Positions 1-8,715 of a stretch of 64,000 bases of DNA are shown here, one piece after another. A program made the translations under genes and the position numbers. Every line of letters starts with the position of its first letter. The stretch's first letter is position 1. The notes beneath the pieces are model-generated. The model made no database searches. It worked only from the letters and a program-made list of their open reading frames with translations, and had not been told where the DNA came from. The DNA is taken from the NCBI RefSeq assembly GCF_003813985.1, contig NZ_CP033897.1, positions 372,001 through 436,000 on the forward strand. Reading direction: 5' to 3'. The stretch is from Corynebacterium gerontici. Lineage in GTDB: Bacteria; Actinomycetota; Actinomycetes; Mycobacteriales; Mycobacteriaceae.

Positions 1-741
1 GTGAACCAAGCGGTAGTGGACGGATTCGTGGTTTATTCAGTGGCCAGAGAAGATCCATTCCTGGAAGCAGTTGTAGCCCGCAGCAAACCGACGGTGGTGT
101 GCGATCAGCCCAAGGACGGCCGCCTGCCATTCGTGGGCATCGACGATGCCGCCTCCATCGCCCCCGCGGCCCAGGCGCTCGTTGATGCGGGGCACCAACA
201 CATCGGTATCCTGTGCATCCGTTTAGATCCAGACCCAAACAACGGCCCCGTGAGTGCAGAGCGCCTTGAACACGCACGCCACGAGGTGCAGCGAAACCGC
301 GTCGGGGGAGCGCTCGCCGTGTTTGAACAAGCCGGACTAGCCCCGCAAACCATCCCGGTGATTGAAAGGCATATCAATGACATGGCGAACAACGTCGACG
401 CCGCTCGCGAGCTGCTGAGCACCCATCCAGAACTCACCGCCGTGTTGTGCACCACGGACACCATGGCGCTCGGCGTGCTGGAATTCGCCCGAACACAAGG
501 TCTGAAGGTGCCCGAGGATCTATCGCTGACGGGATTCGATGGCATCGCCCCGGCGCTGGACCGCGGCCTGAGTACCGTGATTCAGCCGAATAGGGAAAAG
601 GGCAGAGCCGCTGCAACCCTGTTGGCGAAGACCATTGCCGACCCAACGCTGCCGCGCCGAACCACCTTGCTGGCCACCACCTTCGCGCCGGGCAAGACTG
701 TGGCAGCGCCTAGGAAGAACGCAACGCTGCCAATTGTTTGA
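1..741 (+). CDS. ipsA: LacI-family transcriptional regulator, C-terminal part (probably IpsA)
   Basis: Only the ligand-binding and dimerisation half is in the window; the helix-turn-helix head must lie upstream, so the GTG at base 1 is not the true start. The visible part has the periplasmic-binding-protein-like fold of LacI regulators: FVGIDD, then the DAGHQHIGIL segment, TAVLCTTDTMALGVLEFA and the DLSLTGFDG segment near the end. In C. glutamicum the LacI gene beside otsB is ipsA, a regulator of inositol-derived lipid formation; the same position here makes that the best guess, but it is inference from gene order. Its 3' end overlaps the 3' end of the convergent otsB by 32 bp. Confidence 0.8.
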   Translation: MNQAVVDGFVVYSVAREDPFLEAVVARSKPTVVCDQPKDGRLPFVGIDDAASIAPAAQALVDAGHQHIGILCIRLDPDPNNGPVSAERLEHARHEVQRNRVGGALAVFEQAGLAPQTIPVIERHINDMANNVDAARELLSTHPELTAVLCTTDTMALGVLEFARTQGLKVPEDLSLTGFDGIAPALDRGLSTVIQPNREKGRAAATLLAKTIADPTLPRRTTLLATTFAPGKTVAAPRKNATLPIV

Positions 742-1456
742 GCACCTGCGATAACTCATGCACGCTGGCGACGCGATACCGAGCCTTCGTGTCACCTTCG
801 CCAACCTTGATGCTGAGGTCTTGCTGGCCGAGCACAGCGAAGGCGTGCTCATCGGTTGTGTCGTCGCCCATTACCAGGGTGGAGTCGGGGCGCAGGTGTT
901 CCTGCTGGGCGCGAACCCAGGTGCCCTTGTTCATGTCCACCACGCTGGCTTCTACGATCCACTTGCCGGTGTGGGTATGCACGCCGGGGATGTCCACCGC
1001 TAATGCGGCCTCGAGCGCTTGCTGGGCCCGCCCCTGATCTTCCACCTTGATCACATGCAGCACGCGGTGGAACGGTTTGTGCTCCACAAATGCACCTTCG
1101 AGGCCGTCGATGATCTGCTCGAAGGCATCCTCGACCGCCTGCAAAGCTGCCTTTTGATCTCCATTTAGTTCAGGGCCGTTGGCGCTACATTCTGCGCCGT
1201 GCGATCCGACGAGCGTGAACGTTGAGCCATCGAAGCCGCTGGCGGCCTCAAGCCCGGCTAAATGCCGGCCGGAAAGGATGGCAACCGAGGTGTCTGGCAA
1301 CCCGGCTAGGGTTTCAAGGGCTTCAACTGATGCCGTCTCCACGGGAACGTTTGCAGGGTCGGTGGAGAAATCCGCCAGGGTGCCGTCGAAATCGCTGACG
1401 ATCAGCAGCCTAGGCACGCGTGCGAGCTGCTGCAATCGTTCGTTTAGGCTTGGCAT
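710..1456 (-). CDS. otsB: Trehalose-6-phosphate phosphatase
   Basis: A 248-residue HAD-superfamily phosphatase that removes phosphate from trehalose 6-phosphate, the second step of the OtsAB route. The catalytic DFDGT motif is at residues 22-26, the family-typical GSHGAE at 84-89, and the metal-binding GDDTTDE at 197-203. I place the start at ATG 1456 (MPSLNERL), preceded by AAGAAAGAG; an earlier in-frame ATG would put a proline-rich stretch foreign to the family at the front. It is the last gene of a minus-strand run otsA - lipoprotein - otsB and lies 13 bp after the lipoprotein gene. Trehalose is the acyl carrier for mycolates in this group. Confidence 0.95.
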   Translation of the reverse strand: MPSLNERLQQLARVPRLLIVSDFDGTLADFSTDPANVPVETASVEALETLAGLPDTSVAILSGRHLAGLEAASGFDGSTFTLVGSHGAECSANGPELNGDQKAALQAVEDAFEQIIDGLEGAFVEHKPFHRVLHVIKVEDQGRAQQALEAALAVDIPGVHTHTGKWIVEASVVDMNKGTWVRAQQEHLRPDSTLVMGDDTTDEHAFAVLGQQDLSIKVGEGDTKARYRVASVHELSQVLKQLAALRSS

Positions 1457-1469
1457 TTTCAACTCTTTC

Positions 1470-1925
1470 TTAGGTGGTGGCCAGGCGCATGCCGGGGCGC
1501 TCCACGGCATCAACCTGCTTGCTCAGCACCTTGGTGGTGCCATTGGGTTCATTCTTAATGTCGAACGTGGCGTCTTGCAGCATGTCCACCATCGAGTTGT
1601 GCACGTAGAGGCGTTTGCCAACGCATGTTTGCTCGTCAATGGGATCGAACACGATCTCTTTCACGCTTATGGTGCTGGCCTCGCTCGGATCCTCAACGTC
1701 ATACTCGGCAACGCCTTGGAAACGGGCACAGCCAGTTGAACCGGTGAGGCTTCGCGCACCAAACGTGATGGTTGCAAGCCCCGCCACTTCATCGGGCACA
1801 GCGCTTGGATACTCCGGGGAGGTGTACAGGTTAGTCACCTGCCACTGCACGTTTTGCACTTGCGCGGGCTGGGAACACGCCACGAGCGTGAGGGCGCCAA
1901 CAACGATGGGGAGAAAACGCTTCAC
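1470..1925 (-). CDS. Small secreted lipoprotein between otsA and otsB
   Basis: A 151-residue protein with a lipoprotein signal: MKRF, a hydrophobic stretch, then lipobox LVAC with the lipidated cysteine at residue 17. The mature part has two further cysteines (in GCARF and EQTCVG) that could form a disulphide outside the membrane. Its ATG overlaps the otsA stop codon (ATGA), so it is probably translated by coupling with otsA. A gene in this slot also exists in C. glutamicum between otsA and otsB. I know of no function; the fixed position suggests a role in envelope trehalose or sugar metabolism, which is only inference. Confidence 0.85.
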   Translation of the reverse strand: MKRFLPIVVGALTLVACSQPAQVQNVQWQVTNLYTSPEYPSAVPDEVAGLATITFGARSLTGSTGCARFQGVAEYDVEDPSEASTISVKEIVFDPIDEQTCVGKRLYVHNSMVDMLQDATFDIKNEPNGTTKVLSKQVDAVERPGMRLATT

Positions 1926-3250
1926 TGCAACTCCTTGAGAAATTGTTCTGCCCAGCGTTGCACATCAAAGGTGCGCACTTGCTGGTGCATGGTGTGCATT
2001 CGACTTCGCGCTTCGGCGCTGCCCGCATGCTGGATCGCTTCGAGCACCTTCGAGGCAATGGAATCCACATCGTGCGGGTTGCACAAGTACGCCTGGTTGA
2101 GCTGCTCCGCCGCCCCCGCAAACTCGCTGAGCACTAAGGCGCCGCTCGCATCGGCGTGGCTTGCCACGTACTCCTTGGCCACCAAATTCATCCCATCCTT
2201 CAGGGGCGTGACCACCATGACGTCGGCGGCTTGATAGAGCTTGATCAGCTCCGATTTCCTCAGCGACTGATGGTGGTAGCGCACCACGGAATGACCAATC
2301 GAACCGAATCGACCGTTAATGCGTCCCACGGCTTCCTCCACCGCGGATCTGGTCTGTCGATAATGTTCAAGACGCTCTCGCGAGGGCGTCGCAACTTGCA
2401 CGAAGACGGTCGATTCGGCGTCGACAAGCCCCCGCTCCAGCAGTGATTCAAACGCCTCCAGTCGCTGCAAAATGCCCTTTGTGTAATCAAGGCGATCCAC
2501 GCCGAGCAGCAGCGTTCGCGGATTGCCGAACTTCTCCCGCGTCGCGGCGGTGTCAGTGGGCGCAAGGAATGGTTCAACGTCGATGGAGATTGGGAAGGCG
2601 CGCACCTTGCTTTTCGACGCCCCCAGCGCGCGAAAATTCGCAGCGCAGCTCTCAAGCTGAAACCCGAGCAAATCCGCGCCCCGCATACCGCTGAGGATCT
2701 GTTCTCTCCACGGAAGCTGGCGGAAAAGGCTCGGTGGCGGGAAGGGGATGTGCATGAACAACCCGATGGTGAGATCCGGGCGCAACTCACGCAACATGCC
2801 TGGTACGAGCTGCAGTTGATAGTCCTGCACCCACACCACGCCATCTTCCGCAGTTACCTCGGCAACGCGCTGCGCGAAGCGGCGATTCACCCGCTCATAG
2901 GCCTGCCACCATTGCGCATTGTAGATCGGGCGCATGATGAGGTCGTGGTACAGCGGCCACAGGGTGGCGTTTGAGAAGCCTTCATAAAACTCTTCGAAGT
3001 CTGCCTCATCCAAAACCACCGGGTGCAACGTGGTGCCGTCTTCGGTGGAGAAACTCGGCAAGGTTTCCCCCACGGTGCCGGGCCAGCCGACCCACCCGCC
3101 ACGTCGCCGCGCGAGCACTGGCTGCAGCGCCGCTACCAAACCGCCGGGACTTGGGCGCGCAGAAATGCTCCCCTCGGCATCGCGCTCCACATCCACCGGC
3201 AGGCGGTTAGCCACTACCACGAAATCGTGGGCTTTGGCAGCGGCGTTCAT
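1922..3250 (-). CDS. otsA: Trehalose-6-phosphate synthase
   Basis: A 442-residue GT-B glycosyltransferase (GT20) joining UDP- or GDP-glucose to glucose 6-phosphate. Family landmarks are readable in order: VVVANRLPVD at the N-terminus, SPGGLVAAL in the donor loop, VWVQDYQLQLVP, the sugar-nucleotide loop DRLDYTKGI, and the acidic PLKDGMNLVAKEYVA near the C-terminus. The protein is slightly shorter than most family members but nothing essential appears missing. The stop overlaps the start of the lipoprotein gene by 4 bp, and the lysine-tailed gene ends 6 bp upstream of its start, so all probably share a transcript. Confidence 0.96.
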   Translation of the reverse strand: MNAAAKAHDFVVVANRLPVDVERDAEGSISARPSPGGLVAALQPVLARRRGGWVGWPGTVGETLPSFSTEDGTTLHPVVLDEADFEEFYEGFSNATLWPLYHDLIMRPIYNAQWWQAYERVNRRFAQRVAEVTAEDGVVWVQDYQLQLVPGMLRELRPDLTIGLFMHIPFPPPSLFRQLPWREQILSGMRGADLLGFQLESCAANFRALGASKSKVRAFPISIDVEPFLAPTDTAATREKFGNPRTLLLGVDRLDYTKGILQRLEAFESLLERGLVDAESTVFVQVATPSRERLEHYRQTRSAVEEAVGRINGRFGSIGHSVVRYHHQSLRKSELIKLYQAADVMVVTPLKDGMNLVAKEYVASHADASGALVLSEFAGAAEQLNQAYLCNPHDVDSIASKVLEAIQHAGSAEARSRMHTMHQQVRTFDVQRWAEQFLKELQ

Positions 3251-3256
3251 GAAACC

Positions 3257-3595
3257 TTAGGCCTTCTTAGTGGTTTTCTTGGCGGCCTTTTTCGTGGTCT
3301 TCTTCGTGCTCTTCTTTGCAGCCTTCTTGGTGGTCTTCTTCGTCGTTTTCTTGGTGGCCTTCTTCGTGGCTTTCTTGGTTGCCTTCTTGGGCTTGGCTTC
3401 CTCGCGCTCCTCAGCAACCTTCTTGTAACTCAACCCCTCAGGCTCAACGCCGAGCATGCACATCAACGTGACGCCATCGAAGAAATCCTCGGCATAGTTG
3501 GCTACCACGCGACGAGCAGCCGCAGCGGTTTCCGCCTCCACTGCGTGCAGCGCCTCCGCAGAGGTATTCCTGGTATCCGTAACCTTAGGTGGCAA
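3257..3595 (-). CDS. Lysine-tailed basic protein (histone-H1-like tail)
   Basis: A 112-residue protein of two unlike parts. Residues 1-67 are ordinary and helix-friendly (AEALHAVEAETAAAARRVVANYAED). Residues 68-112 are almost only Lys, Thr and Ala, in repeats of the type KKATKK, KKTTKK and KKAAKK, with about half lysine. Such tails resemble those of eukaryotic H1 and of actinobacterial HU/Hlp-type nucleoid proteins and would bind DNA or RNA, but there is no HU fold in the N-terminal part. It lies upstream of otsA and downstream of thrE; a hypothetical gene occupies this slot in C. glutamicum. The tail-coding repeat is prone to length change by slippage. Confidence 0.8.
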   Translation of the reverse strand: MPPKVTDTRNTSAEALHAVEAETAAAARRVVANYAEDFFDGVTLMCMLGVEPEGLSYKKVAEEREEAKPKKATKKATKKATKKTTKKTTKKAAKKSTKKTTKKAAKKTTKKA

Positions 3596-3645
3596 GACGT
3601 GTCCTTCCTCGGTGCTTTAGGGCAGTGCAACGTTAAAATTCTACG

Positions 3646-5130
3646 CTATCGCCGCAAGGATTGTCGCGATGGCTTGCTATGGGTGCGCTTCGGGGCGATC
3701 ACCTGGGTTGCATGGCGGACGCTGCGTCCGGTGCGTCGAATAGCTGCGTAGGCGTGGAAACGGCGCGGGCGACGCAATTTGCGGGCAATCCACTCGCCAA
3801 AGACCACACCCGCTGCTAATCCGCAGGCGGTAGACAATGCCACCGCCATGTTAGTGAAGCCCAGCAGCATCTGATCGTTGAGCGCTGCATACATTGCGCG
3901 ATACATGGGCAACCCAGGCAGCATCCAAGCGATTCCCGAAAGCGCGGTGATCAGCGGGGGCACCAGGAACCTACGGGCCAAAAGACCGCCCGCCAAACCA
4001 ATGGCGGTGGCCGAAACCGCGAAGGCAAACACCGGGGAGACCCCAAGCGGCAGCAGCGCAAAATAATAAATCAGGGCACCAGTGCCACCCGTCAGCACAG
4101 ACACCACCACCGATGAAACCTCGGCAAAACACGCCACGGCAAAAGCCCCCGCGGCTACCGTTGCAGCGAGGACGCGCACGGTGTAATCCACATAACTGGT
4201 TTCACCAGCCGCTTCTAAAGGCGGGAGAGAGATGCCGACGACCTCCGCGAAACGGATGCCGGCAGCGACCCCGGCGATGATCGCACCCGTGAGCAAAATA
4301 GTTTCAAAGAAGCGAGCACTCGCAGTGACCGGCGCACCTGTAATACCGTCCTGGATGGACTGGACCAATGAAAGGTTCGCCAGCAACACCACGATGACGC
4401 CCGCAACCACATGGGAAGGGATAAACTCAATACCAAAGTGATTGGTGATCGCGTACACCACGGCAGTTGGCGCCGTAGCCACTAAGCCGCCCAAAGCATT
4501 TTGGAAAAACACGGGCAGCCTACGCTTGCCCAACAAGATTGAAGCAGCAACCCCGATGATCACCAGGCCAAAGGACAGAATCGCAGCGATCCAGTTGCCG
4601 CCGACCATCACCGATACCGCCGCTCCCAACATTCCCCAGCCCAAGAGGGAAGTGATGCGACCATAGGAGGGCGGGGAGCTGGTGATCCCGCTGAGAATTT
4701 TCTCCGCGACGTCGGGCGGGGTAGCGCCGGCCTGAATCGAGCGGATCAGGCGGTCCACCTCGATGAGCTTTGAAAAGTCCGTGGTCATGGTGCGCACCAC
4801 GCGCAGCACACTCACCGGCTGCTTATTGATGGTGCCGATGCTGGTGAAGATCGTGATGGTGTTCAGTGTGATATCAACGTGCGCGTAGTGCAATCCATAG
4901 GCAGAGGTCACAGCGTGGATTTGTGCCTTTGTGTCATGGTTCGAGGTACCGGAGGAAAGCAGAATTTCGCCAATACGCGCCGCTAACTCCATCACGGCCG
5001 ATACCTGCACCGGATCAGTGAGATCAATCGGGGCCAGCGGGGAAGGCGGGGGTGCTGCCTTGACGGCGTCGATGGTTGCGATGCGGCCACTGCGGTTGCT
5101 GAGCCTACGAATCGTATCTGCGAGTGACAT
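3646..5130 (-). CDS. thrE: Threonine/serine exporter ThrE
   Basis: A 494-residue inner-membrane protein close in length to the 489-residue ThrE of C. glutamicum. The N-terminal third is cytoplasmic (segments such as ARIGEILLSSGTSNHDTKAQI and the IEVDRLIRSIQ region), followed by about ten hydrophobic helices. I chose ATG 5130 (MSLADTIRR) over the upstream in-frame ATG 5163 because GGAAGGGG sits just before it. It exports L-threonine and L-serine using the proton-motive force. A plus-strand tRNA-Thr and a second ThrE-like gene lie directly upstream. The basic C-terminal tail (RKLRRPRRFHAY) is cytoplasmic by charge. Confidence 0.92.
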   Translation of the reverse strand: MSLADTIRRLSNRSGRIATIDAVKAAPPPSPLAPIDLTDPVQVSAVMELAARIGEILLSSGTSNHDTKAQIHAVTSAYGLHYAHVDITLNTITIFTSIGTINKQPVSVLRVVRTMTTDFSKLIEVDRLIRSIQAGATPPDVAEKILSGITSSPPSYGRITSLLGWGMLGAAVSVMVGGNWIAAILSFGLVIIGVAASILLGKRRLPVFFQNALGGLVATAPTAVVYAITNHFGIEFIPSHVVAGVIVVLLANLSLVQSIQDGITGAPVTASARFFETILLTGAIIAGVAAGIRFAEVVGISLPPLEAAGETSYVDYTVRVLAATVAAGAFAVACFAEVSSVVVSVLTGGTGALIYYFALLPLGVSPVFAFAVSATAIGLAGGLLARRFLVPPLITALSGIAWMLPGLPMYRAMYAALNDQMLLGFTNMAVALSTACGLAAGVVFGEWIARKLRRPRRFHAYAAIRRTGRSVRHATQVIAPKRTHSKPSRQSLRR

Positions 5131-5260
5131 CAGCGCGCCCCTTCCTTTCTCTCCCACGAACATGTACTGCGAACACTAGCAACCCACCCCGGATTCGTTG
5201 CTTTTGGCAACTTTGCCACCCAATCCGGTACTGTGTTGAGCCGTGCCCTTGAAGGCACGT

Positions 5261-5333
5261 GCTGGAGTGGCGCAATCGGTAGCGCAACGGTCTTGTAAAC
5301 CGTAGGTTGCGAGTTCAAGTCTCGTCTCCAGCT
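5261..5333 (+). tRNA. tRNA-Thr (anticodon TGT)
   Basis: A complete cloverleaf can be folded: acceptor stem GCTGGAG (5261-5267) with CTCCAGC (5326-5332), D arm GCGC/GCGC, anticodon stem ACGGT/ACCGT around loop CTTGTAA, and T arm GCGAG/CTCGT around TTCAAGT. The loop gives anticodon TGT, reading threonine codon ACA. CCA is not encoded. The discriminator base 5333 is also the first base of the stop-codon complement of the convergent thrE-like gene. A short T run follows at 5336-5340. Confidence 0.95.
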
Positions 5334-6796
5334 CATTTTTGTGTTCGCACCCCGAACTGAATTTGTGCTCGCCTTGTGCGAACCATCTTTTTCGCCAATT
5401 GTTTGTACGTAGCCATCTTCGGTGGCCTGCGCAAAAGACGCGCGACCCATTCCCCTAAGACGATGCCAGCGGCCAACATTGTGCAGGTGACAATGGCGTA
5501 CACGAGCCCAGCGAAGCCAGCGAGAAGTTGCTCGTGCATAAGCCCGTAGAGTCCTCGGTACACCGAAAGGCCAGGAAGTAGGGGAGTCGCTCCGGCGATG
5601 GCGATGATTAGCGGAGGAATTTGGAAACGGCGAGCCAATAAACCACCGGTCAGGCCGATCACCGCGGCCGTGCCGAACGTTGCGGACATTCCTTCAATCC
5701 CCACCGGAAGCAGGACAAAGTTATATACCAGCGAACCCCACAGGGCGGTGGCGCCAGCGATGATCGTGGTGTTCCAATCGGCAAAGCACGCGCGGGAAAA
5801 GCCCACGGTAGCGGTCGTGCCGCCCAAGATCGTCACTGCGGTGGACGCGAAGTTCGGCACGGGGGCCGTTTCCATTGGTGGAAGCTGCAGGCCTAAATAT
5901 GCAGAGATAGCAATGCCCATACCGACACCCGCGACTACGCCGGCGGTGATCATCATGGTGTCGAAAAGCCTGGCCATTGCCGTGATCGGTGCAGAGGTGA
6001 CGCCATTGTGGAACGCCTGCAACAACGTCAGTCCAGCCAGCATCACCACGATCGACGTGGAGATGACAATGGAGGGCTTTAAACTGATGTCAAACTGTCC
6101 TCCCAGGTGATAGGCATAGGTAGAGACGATCGCCGCTAGGACACCGCCGGCAGTGTTTTGATAAAACAGCGGTAAACCCTGCTTTCCCAACACCATGGAA
6201 AGCCACATGATCACCGCAGCGACCATCGTAGAGATGATCTGCACCGGGACATCGCCACCGATGAGCATGGACACGCCCAAACTCATCGTCGCCCAGGAAG
6301 CAATGACACCCAAATCGCCCATGCGTTCTTTCGACGCTTCGATAGCATTCAGGCGCACGATGGCGTCCGTGAGTCCGGCGCGACCAGTGTGAATATCCCG
6401 AATGAGCTTGTCTACAAGTGTGAGCTTGCGGAAGTTCTGCGCCTCAGGCTTGATGATGTGCACCACCTGCACACCCTGCTGACCACCAACGGAAGTGAAC
6501 AGGCGAATACGTTGGTGCGTGGCATCCACATGGCAGTTCCACACACCAAAAGACTCAGCCAGAGAGCGAACCTGCTCCTCAGCATCACCGTTAGGGGTGC
6601 CCGCGATAATTAGCAGCGCCCCGATGCGGGCAGAGACATCCAAAGCGGCCGTTATCTCCGAGCGATCACTCAGATTGACCGGCGCGAGCGGCGCGAGTGG
6701 GGGAGCCGCCGCGACGTCAATGGTGGCATTGTGAGGCGAGTGCTGCTGCCTGCGGCGCAGCGTTGCCAAATGATCAAAGCGCAAGATTTTCACCAT
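5333..6796 (-). CDS. ThrE-family exporter, second paralogue
   Basis: A 487-residue membrane protein of the same architecture as the neighbouring ThrE: cytoplasmic N-terminal domain (LDVSARIGALLIIAGTPNGD, then the KLTLVDKLIRDI region), then about ten transmembrane helices and a basic tail. Conserved positions line up with ThrE (ARIGxLL, LVDKLIR, the GGLLARRF and PPLI segments). It probably exports a small amino acid or peptide; the actual substrate is unknown. The stop codon touches the tRNA-Thr discriminator base. It may be an old duplication of thrE across the tRNA. Confidence 0.85.
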   Translation of the reverse strand: MVKILRFDHLATLRRRQQHSPHNATIDVAAAPPLAPLAPVNLSDRSEITAALDVSARIGALLIIAGTPNGDAEEQVRSLAESFGVWNCHVDATHQRIRLFTSVGGQQGVQVVHIIKPEAQNFRKLTLVDKLIRDIHTGRAGLTDAIVRLNAIEASKERMGDLGVIASWATMSLGVSMLIGGDVPVQIISTMVAAVIMWLSMVLGKQGLPLFYQNTAGGVLAAIVSTYAYHLGGQFDISLKPSIVISTSIVVMLAGLTLLQAFHNGVTSAPITAMARLFDTMMITAGVVAGVGMGIAISAYLGLQLPPMETAPVPNFASTAVTILGGTTATVGFSRACFADWNTTIIAGATALWGSLVYNFVLLPVGIEGMSATFGTAAVIGLTGGLLARRFQIPPLIIAIAGATPLLPGLSVYRGLYGLMHEQLLAGFAGLVYAIVTCTMLAAGIVLGEWVARLLRRPPKMATYKQLAKKMVRTRRAQIQFGVRTQK

Positions 6797-6837
6797 GGTT
6801 TCTCACAGCCTACTGCACTTGGGGATGATGGGCGTGG

Positions 6838-6850
6838 GACGTCGAAAAGC
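6838..6850 (+). repeat. Copy of dispersed CGTCGAAAAGC element
   Basis: GACGTCGAAAAGC in the 129-bp gap between the divergent thrE-like gene and pqo. It is one of eleven exact copies of the 11-base core in this window (see findings). Upstream bases are G/T-rich, as in other copies. Confidence 0.7.
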
Positions 6851-6925
6851 AAGGCAAGAGCAGGAAATATTGCAAAGTTTTTACTTTTTGCGGACACTTA
6901 AGAGCAAAACCAGAAAGGTAAACCT

Positions 6926-8662
6926 ATGGCAAAAACTTTTGCACACCAGATTGTTGAGGCGCTCGAGCGCCAGGGCGTCAAGCGCATCTACGGGCTCGTC
7001 GGGGACAGCCTTAACCCCATCGTAGACGCCGTACGCACCTCAGACATCGAATGGATCCACGTACGCAACGAAGAAGCTGCGGCCTTCGCAGCAGAAGCAG
7101 ACTCGCTGGTCAGTGGCGAACTGGCCGTGTGTGCGGCCTCTTGCGGCCCCGGCAACACCCACCTCATCCAGGGGCTCTACGACGCCCACCGCAACGGTGC
7201 CAAGGTGCTGGCCATCGCAAGCCACATCCCGTCGCGGCAGATCGGCTCCTCCTTCTTCCAGGAAACACACCCGCAGCAAATCTTCCAAGAATGCTCGGGC
7301 TACTGCGAGATGGTGAACTCGCCCGAACAAGGCGAAGTGATCCTCCACCACGCCATCCAATCCACCATGGCAGGCAAAGGTGTCTCCGTTCTGGTAATTC
7401 CTGGCGACATCACCATGCAAGACGCCTCTGAACTGGGCTTCGCCGAATCCGTCATCTCCAAAGGCAAGCCCGTGGTGTACCCGGATCCCGCAGAAGCCGG
7501 CGCCCTGGTTCAAGCCATCAACGAAGCCAAGACCGTCACCCTCTTCTGCGGCGCAGGCTGCAAAGATGCCCGCGAACAAGTTCTGGCGCTCGCCGAAAAA
7601 ATCAAAGCGCCCGTGGGACACGCGCTCGGCGGCAAAATGTACATCCAGCACGACAACCCATTCGACGTGGGCATGTCAGGCCTGCTCGGCTACGGCGCCT
7701 GCCACGACGCCTCCAACGACGCCGACCTGCTGATTCTGCTGGGCACCGACTTCCCCTACAACGACTTCCTCCCATCGAAGAACGTCGCACAGGTGGACAT
7801 CGACGGCCAGCGCATCGGCCGACGTACCCGCATCTCCTACCCGGTGGTGGGCGACGTTGCCGCAACGATCGAAAACATCCTCCCGCACGTCGAGGAGAAA
7901 ACCGACCGCAAGTTCCTGGACAAGATGCTCAAGGAACACCACAAGAAGCTCTCCAACGTGGTCGAGGCCTACACCCACGACGTGGAAAACCACACCCCCA
8001 TCCACCCCGAATTCGTCGCCAACATCATCGACGAAATCGCGGCGCCCGACGCAGTGTTCTCCGTAGACACCGGCATGTGCAACGTGTGGTCCGCGCGCTA
8101 CGTCACCCCCAATGGGCAGCGCGAAATGATCGGCTCCTTCCGCCACGGCACGATGGCCAACGCACTGCCAATGGCCATGGGTGCATCCGCGGCTGACCGC
8201 AATCGCCAGGTGGTGTCCTTCTCCGGCGACGGTGGACTGGGCATGCTCATGGGCGAACTGCTCACCGTCAAGCTGCACGAACTGCCCATCAAAATCTGTG
8301 TGTTCAACAACTCCTCGCTGGGCATGGTCAAGCTGGAGATGATGGTGGAAGGCCTGCCCGAGTTCGGCACCGACCACGAAGACGTCGACTATGCCGCCAT
8401 CGCCGCCGCAGTGGGCATCCCACACGTGCGCATCACCGATCCAGCCCGTGCCCGCCAACAGCTTGTCGACGCCTTCGCCCTCGAAGGGCCAGTGCTCATC
8501 GACATCGTGACGGACCCCAACGCCCTGTCCATCCCGCCAAACATCACCATCGAGCAAATGATGGGCTTCTCCAAGTCCGCCGTGAAAACCGTCCTCGACG
8601 GCGGAGTCGGCCACATGCTCGACCTGGCGGCCTCCAACCTGCGCAACATCCCCAAGCCTTAA
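6926..8662 (+). CDS. pqo: Pyruvate:quinone oxidoreductase
   Basis: A 578-residue thiamine-diphosphate and FAD flavoenzyme of the PoxB type that oxidises pyruvate to acetate and CO2 and passes electrons to menaquinone at the membrane. The ThDP-activating glutamate lies in RNEEAAAFAAEA (about residue 50), and the ThDP motif runs from GDG at 434-436 to NN at 461-462. The C-terminal tail (SAVKTVLDGGVGHMLDLAAS) is the position of the lipid-binding helix in PoxB. ATG 6926 is preceded by AGAAAGG. The neighbouring phoRS and MFS genes repeat the C. glutamicum arrangement around pqo. Confidence 0.95.
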   Translation: MAKTFAHQIVEALERQGVKRIYGLVGDSLNPIVDAVRTSDIEWIHVRNEEAAAFAAEADSLVSGELAVCAASCGPGNTHLIQGLYDAHRNGAKVLAIASHIPSRQIGSSFFQETHPQQIFQECSGYCEMVNSPEQGEVILHHAIQSTMAGKGVSVLVIPGDITMQDASELGFAESVISKGKPVVYPDPAEAGALVQAINEAKTVTLFCGAGCKDAREQVLALAEKIKAPVGHALGGKMYIQHDNPFDVGMSGLLGYGACHDASNDADLLILLGTDFPYNDFLPSKNVAQVDIDGQRIGRRTRISYPVVGDVAATIENILPHVEEKTDRKFLDKMLKEHHKKLSNVVEAYTHDVENHTPIHPEFVANIIDEIAAPDAVFSVDTGMCNVWSARYVTPNGQREMIGSFRHGTMANALPMAMGASAADRNRQVVSFSGDGGLGMLMGELLTVKLHELPIKICVFNNSSLGMVKLEMMVEGLPEFGTDHEDVDYAAIAAAVGIPHVRITDPARARQQLVDAFALEGPVLIDIVTDPNALSIPPNITIEQMMGFSKSAVKTVLDGGVGHMLDLAASNLRNIPKP

Positions 8663-8675
8663 GTTTTCGCTGAAG

Positions 8676-8700
8676 GCCGGAACCGGCGGAGCTCCGTTTT
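8676..8700 (+). terminator. Candidate terminator after pqo
   Basis: Two short adjoining stems, GCCGG-AA-CCGGC (8676-8687) and the palindrome CGGAGCTCCG (8687-8696), are followed by TTTT. The structure lies 14 bp after the pqo stop. The stems are short, so strength is uncertain. Confidence 0.4.
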
Positions 8701-8715
8701 GCGTCTAAGTAGAGT

